Assembly: GCA_030145195.1 (NCBI GenBank)
Contig: JAQYVY010000020.1
Coordinates: 1 to 59,959 of the forward strand
Direction of reading: 5' to 3'
DNA: 59,959 bases
DNA from: Desulfuromonadales bacterium
Lineage (GTDB): Bacteria; Desulfobacterota; Desulfuromonadia; Desulfuromonadales; BM103
This document shows, piece after piece, positions 49,435-56,779 of the stretch. Position 1 is the first letter of the stretch. Each line of letters begins with the position of its first letter. Below the pieces are notes generated by a model. The model ran no database searches, had not been told where the DNA came from, and saw only the letters and a program-made list of their open reading frames with translations. Position numbers and translations under genes: made by a program.

Positions 49435-49492
49435 TTATTTATTTTATCATTATTTATAACATTTATATTATATAAATCAATAAAATAAATAA
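49435..49492. promoter_or_regulatory. Candidate operator of the mobile mystery A/B pair
   Basis: TTATTTATTTTA and TAAAATAAATAA, a perfect 12-bp inverted repeat 34 bp apart, about 16 bp upstream of the HTH gene start. Very AT-rich, so part of the symmetry may be chance. The rest of 49493-49662 shows no gene. Confidence 0.4.
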
Positions 49493-49662
49493 CAGAAGGA
49501 TTATATTGTTACTGTGATGACCCGCCAACGAATTGTGAAAATCGCCTCTTTGCTGGTCTTCTGACTCCTCTGCTTTTCTAACTTCTCAATCAAGTGGCTA
49601 AGGTCGAGAATTGAGTGGCTGGTTGCAGAAGTGTCCAAGGTCAAGTGCTGACCCTTCCACGC

Positions 49663-49697
49663 AAAAAAGCGCCCGACTGGCAATCAGTCGGGCGCTT
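49663..49697 (-). terminator. Displaced native terminator of ssrA
   Basis: Minus strand AGCGCCCGACT/AGTCGGGCGCT (11 bp) followed by TTTTTT. It begins 5 bp beyond the att copy at 49702. If the element were removed, this hairpin would follow the tmRNA CCA end directly, so I infer it to be the ssrA terminator before integration. Confidence 0.85.
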
Positions 49698-49701
49698 CAT
49701 T

Positions 49702-49721
49702 TGGTGGAGGTGGCGGGAATC
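49702..49721. repeat. att site, distal copy
   Basis: 20-bp sequence TGGTGGAGGTGGCGGGAATC, identical to the ssrA 3' end at 55227-55246, with different flanks. It marks the far boundary of the element. Confidence 0.9.
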
Positions 49722-49818
49722 AAAAAGTGGCCATAACTGACCGATATTCAAGAACAAACGTCTTTTTCATAAGGTCATATACCCCGAAAAGCACCCCTAA
49801 AAGTAGATTATCAATAAG

Positions 49819-50223
49819 TTATTCTTGTAAGTTTGAAATTTTCATGACTTTTTTCTGTTCAACAATAAGTTTCTTGCCAGAACGCAACTTAAACTCAATC
49901 GACATGTCACCTGTAGAAGGGATATTAACCAAGGGGAACACTACTGGCAAATTGACAATAGTCACATCCCCAGAGAGCGGAGCTTCTCCCTCTGCTTGCA
50001 CTAGTTCATTGCCATCGAACATGACCTTAATTTCAAACTTATATTTTTTGGGTTTTAAACTGTTTACCAAACGAATAAAACAAGAAAGCCTAAACGCTAT
50101 TGGCCAAGCCTCATCTGGCACCTTTGAAAACTTTATATCATTAGCATAAATCCCCATTAGCGAGAACTTGCTACCTAATTCACTACGAATGTCATCACAT
50201 ACAATAAAATCTGTAATTATCAT
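49819..50223 (-). CDS. DUF6941-like protein (third gene of distal unit)
   Basis: 134 aa, no membrane segment or signal. It starts MIITDFIVCDDIRSELGSKFSLMGIYAND and is rich in predicted beta strands. I recall the I-V-C-D-D-x-R-x-E-x-G-x-K-x-S-L-M-G-x-Y opening as DUF6941; function unknown, and the family name is from memory. It follows the zinc-ribbon/HTH gene by 4 bp, so it is co-transcribed and probably part of the same module. A beta-sandwich structural or immunity role is conceivable but not shown. Confidence 0.65.
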   Translation of the reverse strand: MIITDFIVCDDIRSELGSKFSLMGIYANDIKFSKVPDEAWPIAFRLSCFIRLVNSLKPKKYKFEIKVMFDGNELVQAEGEAPLSGDVTIVNLPVVFPLVNIPSTGDMSIEFKLRSGKKLIVEQKKVMKISNLQE

Positions 50224-50227
50224 AATA

Positions 50228-50839
50228 TTAACCTGCTACTTTTGAATAAGTTGGGAAGATATGACCTACGTTAGTCGTCTCTACTCCTCTGGCATCAAAA
50301 CCCTTCGACAAATTTATTGTAACATTTGTTTCTCTGTCAGAAGCAGTCGCAACTGAGGCGCTAACATTAATGCCACATGCTTTAAAATAATCACCCGCAC
50401 TAGCGCAAGCGTTCCGAACTAAATGTGCTTTTGATGCCTCCGCTTTAAAACCTTCATCTGCAACCTCAAGCAACCAAGGGTACGTGCTAACACATCGCAG
50501 TAAAGCGAGTGCCGAAGCAGATAATTTCCCTTGCTTCCAACGTGAAACGGTTCTTACAGGAAGTTCAAGAGAACGCTCAAGATATGACATTTTTACGCCA
50601 TTATTGGCGAGAAAGGTCAACATGTCCTCAACGGAGTGATTAATGGAAATAGCTGTTGCTTTGTCAACCAAATGATCGTTCTGACCAGTAAAGTCACCAA
50701 CCTCTCCACATATTTGGCAGGTAAAGATTTGCTTATCAACATCAACTAAGGGACCAAAAGGAACCCTTACACTGCCCTTTTTAACTTCAACCGTGAGCTC
50801 ACTTGAACAACACACCGGACAACAAGTTTTTGTACTCAT
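50228..50839 (-). CDS. MqsA-like zinc-ribbon plus HTH protein
   Basis: 203 aa. The N-terminal zinc ribbon is Cys7-x2-Cys10 and Cys41-x2-Cys44. A helix-turn-helix at about 72-125 reads MSYLERSLELPVRTVSRWKQGKLSASALALLRCVSTYPWLL, close in pattern to the MqsA/YgiT antitoxin HTH (SR[YW]-x2-G...LLR-x4-P-x-LL). The additional 75-residue C-terminal domain is unrecognised. It follows the 122-aa gene by 18 bp, the toxin-first order of mqsRA. Probably the autoregulator/antitoxin of the unit. Confidence 0.75.
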   Translation of the reverse strand: MSTKTCCPVCCSSELTVEVKKGSVRVPFGPLVDVDKQIFTCQICGEVGDFTGQNDHLVDKATAISINHSVEDMLTFLANNGVKMSYLERSLELPVRTVSRWKQGKLSASALALLRCVSTYPWLLEVADEGFKAEASKAHLVRNACASAGDYFKACGINVSASVATASDRETNVTINLSKGFDARGVETTNVGHIFPTYSKVAG

Positions 50840-50857
50840 TTTGAACTCCTCACTGAA

Positions 50858-51226
50858 TTATTTCCCGATCTTGCGATTTCCTACTGATTTTCGTGGGTCA
50901 GGATCAGTGTTTTTCTTAAATGACTTTATGATAAATTTTTTGGAAGCTGTCGAATAGAAAAAAGCTAAATATCCGTATAGGGGCCCTGAGTAAAAGCTAT
51001 ATGCTGCTACAATTATCCCCGGATCGCCGGTCGCTCCTTTACGAAGAGGTTCATCAGTTATATGTACTGGTGATTCTAGACCGCCTGAGTTAATAAACTC
51101 ATAAATCTTTGTTTTAGTGCGAAGTTTAAAATCATCGTCTGCTGTAACCTCTGCAGAAGGGCGAACAAACATACATGCAGGATCAGCACAGGCGTCAATG
51201 AAGGCTTGAAGATTATATGTAGCCAT
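50858..51226 (-). CDS. Unknown 122-aa protein, candidate toxin
   Basis: No recognised domain. The sequence begins MATYNLQAFIDACADPACMF and continues with LRTKTKIYEFINSGGLESPVHITDEPLRKG. A beta-rich C-terminal half GPLYGYLAFFYSTASKKFIIKSFKKN ends in a basic tail. Size, position before an MqsA-like gene and the FIIKSFKKN ending (MqsR ends VSFKEK) suggest a RelE/MqsR-type RNase toxin, but catalytic residues cannot be assigned. The GTTACGTTACGTTAC run at about 51246-51258 lies in its promoter region. Confidence 0.7.
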   Translation of the reverse strand: MATYNLQAFIDACADPACMFVRPSAEVTADDDFKLRTKTKIYEFINSGGLESPVHITDEPLRKGATGDPGIIVAAYSFYSGPLYGYLAFFYSTASKKFIIKSFKKNTDPDPRKSVGNRKIGK

Positions 51227-51326
51227 AGCTGATTCCGCACACTCGTTACGTTACGTTACACAATATTACCAATCAGCGTGTTTTATGTCAAAGAGAGAAA
51301 CAAGTCAAGGACATAAACGTTTATAC

Positions 51327-51749
51327 CTATTCATCCCCACAGGCGGCCATAACAATCCGTGAAAAAAGGCTGATGTTGTTTGTAGACTCTCCTCGCTGAA
51401 GCCTTGCCTTGTCAAACAGTATCGCTGCAGCGGTGATCCTTGAGGCTGGAGCCATGCTTTTTATGTCACTGGGCGTTAGGCTCTGCAACAGAGCAACCTG
51501 ATATGCCTCCAGCAAATCTCCCTTATGAGACTTCCACGCATCAAGTTGATCTAACGGTAGATCACGGTATGGTGCCAAGGCCTGAGTGACGGCTGATCGG
51601 GAACAGTTGAAGTGCCGAGCGATGTCTGCTTGTGACACTCCTTTCAGGCGCAGTTCCAGAGCCTTTTTGACGTTGACCTTGGCATCCTTGCGGCGGGGGC
51701 GCTTTGTTAAGGCTTTGGGAATGGTAAGTTTGTCGTTGTCAGCAACCAT
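51327..51749 (-). CDS. Phage-like HTH protein, 140 aa
   Basis: The N-terminal 30 residues are basic (KALTKRPRRKDAKVNVKKALELRLK). Then comes a homeodomain-like helix-turn-helix (GVSQADIARHFNCSRSAVTQAL, about 38-60), with a helical C-terminal half (SITAAAILFDKARLQRGEST). It resembles small-terminase or regulatory proteins of satellites. SD GAGG lies just before the ATG. Function unresolved. Confidence 0.7.
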   Translation of the reverse strand: MVADNDKLTIPKALTKRPRRKDAKVNVKKALELRLKGVSQADIARHFNCSRSAVTQALAPYRDLPLDQLDAWKSHKGDLLEAYQVALLQSLTPSDIKSMAPASRITAAAILFDKARLQRGESTNNISLFSRIVMAACGDE

Positions 51750-51910
51750 GACGACCTCCTCGTTAATTCGGCAGATTATGGACTATGTATATTATGAGTA
51801 CTTGGGTCTTTATCCTTGAGAACCTTGAGAACCTTGAAACCTTGAAAACCTTAAACCTTTAACCCTTGAAGTGTCGTTTAATGATGTAACCACCTAATCC
51901 TTTGCCACAA

Positions 51911-53014
51911 TTACCACGAATCAACCTCAGCTAAACGTTTGCGCCATAAGTTAATCTGATGTTCCTCTTGCTGTTCCCCAGCAACCATATCTTCGGTACG
52001 TGGCAGATATTGCAATCTCATAATGTTGCAGACTTCAGCATTTTCAGTCTCAGAGACATAAACAAAAAGTCTCTTTCCCACACAAAAAACATTACGGTGA
52101 ATATCACCCAGAACCCCCACTGCAGCACTTAACATGTCACTTGCCAGCCCTGAGGGAAGACCACCCTTTTCCTTAGCTTTATTCCTGCGATAACGATCAA
52201 AAACATAAAGCGGGTACAGCGGGTTACTCTCTGGGTGAGTAACATCACCGTCATATACCATCGCAACTTCATAGATCAGGTTAAGTTTCCGCAGGTTTGC
52301 CAATGCCGCCCAAAAACGCTCGGAGTCACCTTTTGTAACTTCTGATATAAACAAATTGTTTGTATGGGGGTTCTTGGCTGGAGTCTCTGGAGGGATAGCA
52401 GAGCAGAAGAACAAACCTCCCTTTGTTTCCAAAAGCCCAACAGGAATGTCCTCAACAAATTGACCCTCTTTGTAACATTCCCATGGATTGCGAAGAATGG
52501 CAGGGTCAATCCCACCGTAATCAAGCAAAGAGTGATTTTCATAGAGCTTCAACAGCAGCCATAGCGTGTCTGCACGATCTGGTTTTGGCAAGTGATCCAT
52601 AATTTTTCTAAGCGGAGGGTTGTTTTTGCCAGCCCCAACCCCATCAACAAGATCATTGGGAAGCCACACACGGGGGCCCTCAGGCACAGGCAAGACCTTT
52701 GTACGTATATTGTTGCCATAAAGGGGCAAGCTGTTACCTGTGAGGTGATTCCAGACACCAGTGTCAAGTAATGCCACGTCTTGATCCCCAGAGCCCCATT
52801 GAGTCTTACGAAGAACCTTGATCAGTTTGTCGGCTTTATGTCTGCTACCACCAAAACAATTACGAATAGCCCCTTCTCCGGCTGTTGTTATAAGACAGCC
52901 ACCTTTGGAGTGCCTTGCCAATACTATGTAAGCTAACGCAGCCTCAACAGTACCGGTGTTATCAAGAACAACTCTTATCACCTGTAACGATACCGAGAAA
53001 AAACGCCCTACCAT
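51911..53014 (-). CDS. Unrecognised 367-aa element protein
   Basis: No domain I can name. The N-terminal 75 residues (VEAALAYIVLARHSKG...TTAGEGAIRNCFGGSRHKADKLIKVLRK) look like a winged-helix region of the replication-protein type. The middle is rich in Gly/Pro turns and the C-terminal half (about 225-330) has NLRKLNLIYEVAMVYDGD and GLASDMLSAAVGVLGDIHRNVFCVGKRLFVYV. The position between alpA and the cargo, where satellites keep replication genes, makes a replication initiator possible. This is inference only. Confidence 0.6.
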   Translation of the reverse strand: MVGRFFSVSLQVIRVVLDNTGTVEAALAYIVLARHSKGGCLITTAGEGAIRNCFGGSRHKADKLIKVLRKTQWGSGDQDVALLDTGVWNHLTGNSLPLYGNNIRTKVLPVPEGPRVWLPNDLVDGVGAGKNNPPLRKIMDHLPKPDRADTLWLLLKLYENHSLLDYGGIDPAILRNPWECYKEGQFVEDIPVGLLETKGGLFFCSAIPPETPAKNPHTNNLFISEVTKGDSERFWAALANLRKLNLIYEVAMVYDGDVTHPESNPLYPLYVFDRYRRNKAKEKGGLPSGLASDMLSAAVGVLGDIHRNVFCVGKRLFVYVSETENAEVCNIMRLQYLPRTEDMVAGEQQEEHQINLWRKRLAEVDSW

Positions 53015-53115
53015 ATCAATCTCCCAGATTATTACTGATCAGAAGCGCCACGGGAGATAACGTTATTTCGTTACACGACCCAAACCCTGCGCCAATCATA
53101 TTGTTCAAAAAAACC

Positions 53116-53286
53116 TTAGATAGCCCCGGTATTTTTTTCAAGATCAACGGGTTTTGGTCTACGCCCCATACGGTAATACCAAATTGGGCAGTCATAAGAC
53201 TTGCATAGACGCACTTCAAGATGTTGCTTATTGGTGCAATCCAGACACTTCAGGCGAATGGCCTTGATCGGTGTAGGAATTACCAT
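53116..53286 (-). CDS. 56-aa Cys-rich phage-type protein
   Basis: MVIPTPIKAIRLKCLDCTN, then EVRLCKSYDCPIWYYRMGRRPKP: Cys14-x2-Cys17 ... Cys29-x4-Cys34, a probable zinc finger. The pattern I-K-A-I-R-x-K-C-x2-C...C-x4-C-P-x2-x-Y-R-x-G-x2-P recurs in small phage and satellite proteins of unknown role. Its ATG overlaps the TAA of the AlpA-like gene as TAATG, a strong sign of real translation. The short frame on the same strand at 53016-53219 is a shadow. Confidence 0.85.
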   Translation of the reverse strand: MVIPTPIKAIRLKCLDCTNKQHLEVRLCKSYDCPIWYYRMGRRPKPVDLEKNTGAI

Positions 53287-53564
53287 TACTCGGCACCTGC
53301 CTTTTCGATCAGGGCATTAATGTCTGACATCCTCCAGACAGTACACCGCTCAGAGAGCTTCACAGGCTTTGGAAAGCGACCATCTTTAACACCAGCCCAC
53401 CACGTAGAGCTGCTAACGGGGATTATAGGAACAATTGCAGCCCTTGCCTTTCTTGGCCCAACCCCACGAGCCTTATTTGCGATTGCTTGCTCAGAAGAAA
53501 CAGCCTTCTGCCCAACAATTTGGGTGAGTCGCAAAAATACATCTTTGTGAATTTTGTTTGTCAT
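53286..53564 (-). CDS. AlpA-like excisionase/regulator
   Basis: 92 aa with a MerR-like HTH: VFLRLTQIVGQKAVSSEQ...SSSTWWAGVKDGRFPKPVKLSERCTVWRMSDINALIEKA, with the W-x-x-x-V-x-x-G-x-F-P-x-P-V-K-L hallmark of AlpA-type regulators (about 53-68). Members activate integrase or act as excisionases. It is translationally coupled to the 56-aa gene and lies about 185 bp downstream of the integrase gene stop region. Confidence 0.88.
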   Translation of the reverse strand: MTNKIHKDVFLRLTQIVGQKAVSSEQAIANKARGVGPRKARAAIVPIIPVSSSTWWAGVKDGRFPKPVKLSERCTVWRMSDINALIEKAGAE

Positions 53565-53748
53565 GTCAGAACGGCCTCCGCAGGTGATTGTTGGGAAAGA
53601 GACACAGAAAGGAACTGGTTGGTCTTGATGTCACTCAAGGGAGAGCAAAAATGATGCTTTTTATTTTGGCTGGGTTACTCAGGACAACTGATATATAAGC
53701 ACCCACCTACCGTCAGCATAGGCACCCACGCCCCCCCCCTAGGCAGGT

Positions 53749-55002
53749 CTACTGATTAACACGAAGGGGAATAACGTTGGCTCCGGCCTTAAGCCCATCA
53801 AGATAATCTGCCCACCTCTGCATCATAACTTTTCGATCAGCAATAAAGTTGGTTCTGTTGTAAGCCCGTCCAAGAGGGTCACGAACAGCATGTGCCAACT
53901 GGTGTTCGATCAGATCAGGCCGCTCCTGCAACACTTCATCAAGGATCGTACGTGCCATAGCCCGGAAACCATGAGCTGTCATCTCATCTTTCTCGTAACC
54001 CATACGACGCAAGGCTGCATTCAAGGTATTGTCGCTGATGGGCCTGTCAACAGAACGAACGCCGGGGAAAAGATAACGCCCGTTACCTGTGAGCACTTTC
54101 AACTCAGTTAAAATTTCAACCGCTTGTTTGGACAGAGGGACTAGGTGTGCAGCCTTCAGCTTCATACGTTCAGCGGGAATATTCCATTCAGCAGACTCAA
54201 GATCAACCTCAGCCCACTCCGCCATCCGCAGCTCCCCAGGGCGTACAAAAACCAGTGGGGCCAGTTGAAGGGCCAATTTAACGACATCATAACCATCATA
54301 ACCATCAATCGCTTTAAGTAAGCCTTTCACTTTCTTTGGGTCAGTAATAGCAGCCAAATGATTCTTCTTTGATGGCGGGACAGCACCGACAAGGTCCGCA
54401 GCGGGGTCTCGCTCTGCACGGCCAGTCGCAATGGCGTAACGAAAAACATTACTACAGATGCCACGAACACGGTGCGTCGTCTCCAGATGACCCTTTGACT
54501 CTATCTTCCTCAAGACCATCAACAAATCAGGAGCCGTTATTTCGTTGACCGGTTTATTACCCAACCACGGGAAAACGTGGTTTTCCAACCGATCAAGCGT
54601 TGTTTTGGTATGAGTCGCTGACCATCTCACAGAAAACTTTTCATGCCATTCTCTGGCAACAACCTCAAAGCTACTCTCTGATTTATTAACAGCAAGTTTT
54701 TTTGCTTTCTTCTCCTCGCCGGGATCAATACCAGCAGCAACTTGTTTACGTGCCCTGATACAGAGGTCTCGTGCTCCATCAACCCAGCTATTAGCATCAC
54801 CACTTTCAAGAAAACAGCCCTTCAAAGAGATTTCTGGATATGTGCCAAACGCAAGCGTTTTTTCCTTACCACCAAACCTATATTTTAAACGCCAGTATTT
54901 GCCTCCCTTTGGAGTGACCAGCAAGTACAGGCCATTACCATCAAAAAGTTTGAACTGCTTTTCCCTCGGCTTGGTTTGCTTGATTTTAATGTCAGTAAGC
55001 AT
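53749..55002 (-). CDS. Tyrosine recombinase integrase, P4 type
   Basis: 417 aa. The N-terminal arm-binding domain (DUF4102) starts MLTDIKIKQTKPREKQFKLFDGNGLYLLVTPKGGKYWRLKYRFGGKEKTLAFG. A SAM-like core domain follows at about 110-200. The catalytic domain has Arg in FVRPGELRMAEW, H-x2-R in HGFRAMART, and the terminal H-x..-Y in LAHAVRDPLGRAYNR. It directly neighbours ssrA with the integrase 5' end toward the att site. P4-type integrases often use tRNA or tmRNA 3' ends. Confidence 0.95.
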   Translation of the reverse strand: MLTDIKIKQTKPREKQFKLFDGNGLYLLVTPKGGKYWRLKYRFGGKEKTLAFGTYPEISLKGCFLESGDANSWVDGARDLCIRARKQVAAGIDPGEEKKAKKLAVNKSESSFEVVAREWHEKFSVRWSATHTKTTLDRLENHVFPWLGNKPVNEITAPDLLMVLRKIESKGHLETTHRVRGICSNVFRYAIATGRAERDPAADLVGAVPPSKKNHLAAITDPKKVKGLLKAIDGYDGYDVVKLALQLAPLVFVRPGELRMAEWAEVDLESAEWNIPAERMKLKAAHLVPLSKQAVEILTELKVLTGNGRYLFPGVRSVDRPISDNTLNAALRRMGYEKDEMTAHGFRAMARTILDEVLQERPDLIEHQLAHAVRDPLGRAYNRTNFIADRKVMMQRWADYLDGLKAGANVIPLRVNQ

Positions 55003-55029
55003 ATCGACCTCTGTTGGGGTATCTACGTT

Positions 55030-55086
55030 ACCTGCAAGTCCATGTACCCCCAGTAAACGTACCTGAAGTCCACGTACCCCCAGTAA
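55030..55086. repeat. Two direct repeats upstream of the integrase gene
   Basis: ACCTGCAAGTCCATGTACCCCCAGTAA (55030-55056; near-identical ACCTGAAGTCCACGTACCCC...AGTAA at 55061-55086), about 31 bp apart. Located between the integrase start and the att site, where arm-type integrase sites or a regulator operator would be expected. Confidence 0.65.
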
Positions 55087-55140
55087 TAGCCACAGATAAA
55101 CCAGATGTCAAACACTTTAAAAAAGTATTGCTGGACTCAA

Positions 55141-55174
55141 AAAAAGTAAAAGCCCCCAGAATATGGGGGCTTTT
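55141..55174 (-). terminator. Replacement terminator downstream of ssrA, carried by the element
   Basis: Minus strand AAAAGCCCCC/GGGGGCTTTT with a 7-nt loop, then ACTTTTTTT; about 55 nt after the tmRNA CCA end. The element provides it in place of the native terminator now at 49663-49697. Confidence 0.8.
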
Positions 55175-55226
55175 GGGGTTACAACGAACAGATAGTACCA
55201 CTTAGGGCTAGTCTGTCCGGTACAAG

Positions 55227-55246
55227 TGGTGGAGGTGGCGGGAATC
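55227..55246. repeat. att site, ssrA copy
   Basis: The last 20 nt of ssrA (minus strand), matching 49702-49721 exactly; flanks differ on both sides. Confidence 0.9.
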
Positions 55247-55576
55247 GAACCCGCGTCCGAAAATCTTTCACGACAAGCGTCTACATGCATAGTTCGTGTT
55301 TTGATTAACCGGCAAGATCTCCCACGAACAGGATATTTTACAGGCGAGTCTGCTTAAGTTTCGCCTCAGGACCACAGACACTCCCTGAAACTATCCCACT
55401 AAATAACGTCTCGAGTCCCACATGGGCGATGAATCAAGAGACGTAGCAACAATTAAGCTGCTAGTGCGTAACGAACGTCAGTATCGGCGTTTGTATGTGT
55501 TGGGCTTTGTTACGGAGCCAGCCCACTCCGGCATGCAACCAGCGCTTCCAATCCCCGTCGAAACCTTGGCACCCCC
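55227..55576 (-). ncRNA. ssrA: Transfer-messenger RNA (tmRNA)
   Basis: Rescues stalled ribosomes with SmpB. The 350-nt RNA begins GGGGGTGCCAAGGTTTCGACGGGG (tRNA-like 5' half) on the minus strand and ends GGGTTCGATTCCCGCCACCTCC then ACCA, with the T-arm and encoded CCA. The tag reading frame (55488-55453) gives ADTDVRYALAA followed by TAA, the expected hydrophobic -ALAA degradation signal. smpB is directly upstream. The 3' end serves as integration site of the 5.5-kb element. Confidence 0.97.
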
Positions 55577-55691
55577 ATATAAATCGTAATTTCTTAGTTA
55601 AAAGTGACAAGCTAGGTCAGCATTATACAGCGAAACCCTTAAAACTTGCAACTTAACGATTGCCAACCATAGCACAAGCAGCGATGGTGCA

Positions 55692-56144
55692 CTAACTTCT
55701 ATCCCTGATCGCCCGATCCGATTCGCGATCGGCTTGCTTTCTTTTTAAAGTCTCGCGTTTGTCGAACAACTTCTTGCCGCGACAGACTCCGACCTCGATT
55801 TTAGCGCGACTATCCTTGAAATAAATCTTGGTCGGCACCAGGGTCAGACCCTTCTCCGCAACTTTCTTGATTAACTTGTCAATCTCATCACGATGCAGCA
55901 GTAGCTTGCGCTCTCGCAGCGGATCGTGGTTCTCGCGATTCCCCTGTTCATAAGGGCTGATGTTCATGTTGTCAATAAACACCTCGCCGTTACGGATGCG
56001 ACAATACGACTCTTTGATGCTGACCTGCCCCATGCGCAGCGACTTGACTTCCGTCCCCTGCAACATAAGACCGGCCTCATAGACTTCATCAACGAAGTAC
56101 TCGTGATAGGCTTTTTTATTATTTGCGATTATCTTGATACCCAT
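55692..56144 (-). CDS. smpB: SsrA-binding protein SmpB
   Basis: Brings tmRNA to the stalled ribosome. The 150-aa beta-barrel protein has [47 protein letters not shown], then the [33 protein letters not shown] block. The basic C-terminal tail ([27 protein letters not shown]) enters the mRNA channel in relatives. It is 115 bp upstream of ssrA. Confidence 0.97.
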   Translation of the reverse strand: MGIKIIANNKKAYHEYFVDEVYEAGLMLQGTEVKSLRMGQVSIKESYCRIRNGEVFIDNMNISPYEQGNRENHDPLRERKLLLHRDEIDKLIKKVAEKGLTLVPTKIYFKDSRAKIEVGVCRGKKLFDKRETLKRKQADRESDRAIRDRS

Positions 56145-56161
56145 TACAAAATCCAGATGTA

Positions 56162-56208
56162 AGCTGTCAGCTTTAAGCTCTAAGATTGTAGCTTAAAAAC
56201 TTACAGCT
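56162..56208. repeat. Imperfect inverted repeat AGCTGTCAGCTTTAAGCT
   Basis: AGCTGTCAGCTTTAAGCT (56162-56179) pairs with AGCTTAAAAACTTACAGCT (56190-56208) around 10 nt, between smpB and rseC. Low-complexity TAAGCTGTAAGCT-type inverted repeats occur in other Desulfuromonad spacers. It may terminate rseC transcription. Confidence 0.55.
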
Positions 56209-56229
56209 AACGACTTACTGCTTAGTGCT

Positions 56230-56679
56230 TCAGGAATCCTCTCTGAGAATTTCTGAAATCTTTGGCATGTAGTTTTCGTGCCTTAAAGCACTGCTACCGA
56301 CCCGGATGACCACAAAACTACCGGTCATAAAAAACACCCCGAAAATCGCCGAGAGCAGATTAGGATCAAGGCCCGAATCGATAATGCGTTCGCCAACCAG
56401 TTCCCCGGCAATGGCACCAATCACCAGAGCAATCAGCGGCACGATATAGAGCAGAAACGACGATTGCAGAAACGAGCGGGTACTGGTAACAATCCGCACC
56501 CGGTCGCCAACCCCGGCCCCGAGACTGTTATGCACCTCAATGATGCGGGTGCGCGCATCATCGTCGAGCGCGCAGTGGCCATTGCTGGCGCAGTTTTCAC
56601 ACAAACTGCTCTTCTTGCACATCACCATCACGGTGTGTTTGCCTTTGAGCTCAACAACAGTACCAATCTCTTCAATCAT
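56230..56679 (-). CDS. rseC: RseC/SoxR-reducing system protein
   Basis: 149-aa membrane protein with N-terminal MIEEIGTVVELKGKHTVMVMCKKSSLCENCASNGHCA (four Cys, CxxC-rich soluble part), a central pair of membrane helices (SFLLYIVPLIALVIGAIAGEL and LLSAIFGVFFMTGSFVVIR), and a C-terminal cytoplasmic tail. RseC-like proteins take part in sigma-E control or SoxR reduction with the Rnf complex; neither partner is in the window, so the role is uncertain. Confidence 0.85.
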   Translation of the reverse strand: MIEEIGTVVELKGKHTVMVMCKKSSLCENCASNGHCALDDDARTRIIEVHNSLGAGVGDRVRIVTSTRSFLQSSFLLYIVPLIALVIGAIAGELVGERIIDSGLDPNLLSAIFGVFFMTGSFVVIRVGSSALRHENYMPKISEILREDS

Positions 56680-56779
56680 GACAACCTGCCGGTAAAGACC
56701 TTTTCACACTGACAACTGCTTCATTGTAACCCGGAACCACGGGAGATGGCGAAGAAAGAGCGGCGATTATAGGGGGGAG

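Larger units (their letters stand above)
49702..55226. mobile_element. 5.5-kb element integrated in the 3' end of ssrA
   Basis: Bounded by a 20-bp direct repeat of the tmRNA 3' end. The integrase gene is next to ssrA, with an AlpA-like regulator behind it, then small phage-like genes, and a three-gene AT-rich unit at the distal end. No structural, packaging or conjugation genes. Size and gene order resemble P4-like phage satellites or small integrative elements, which often carry defence or toxin-antitoxin cargo at this end. Classification as a satellite is inference. Confidence 0.85.

Noticed and set aside
53016-53219. 67-codon frame on the minus strand in the element
   Set aside because: Overlaps the better-supported 56-aa Cys-rich gene in another frame and has no recognisable pattern.
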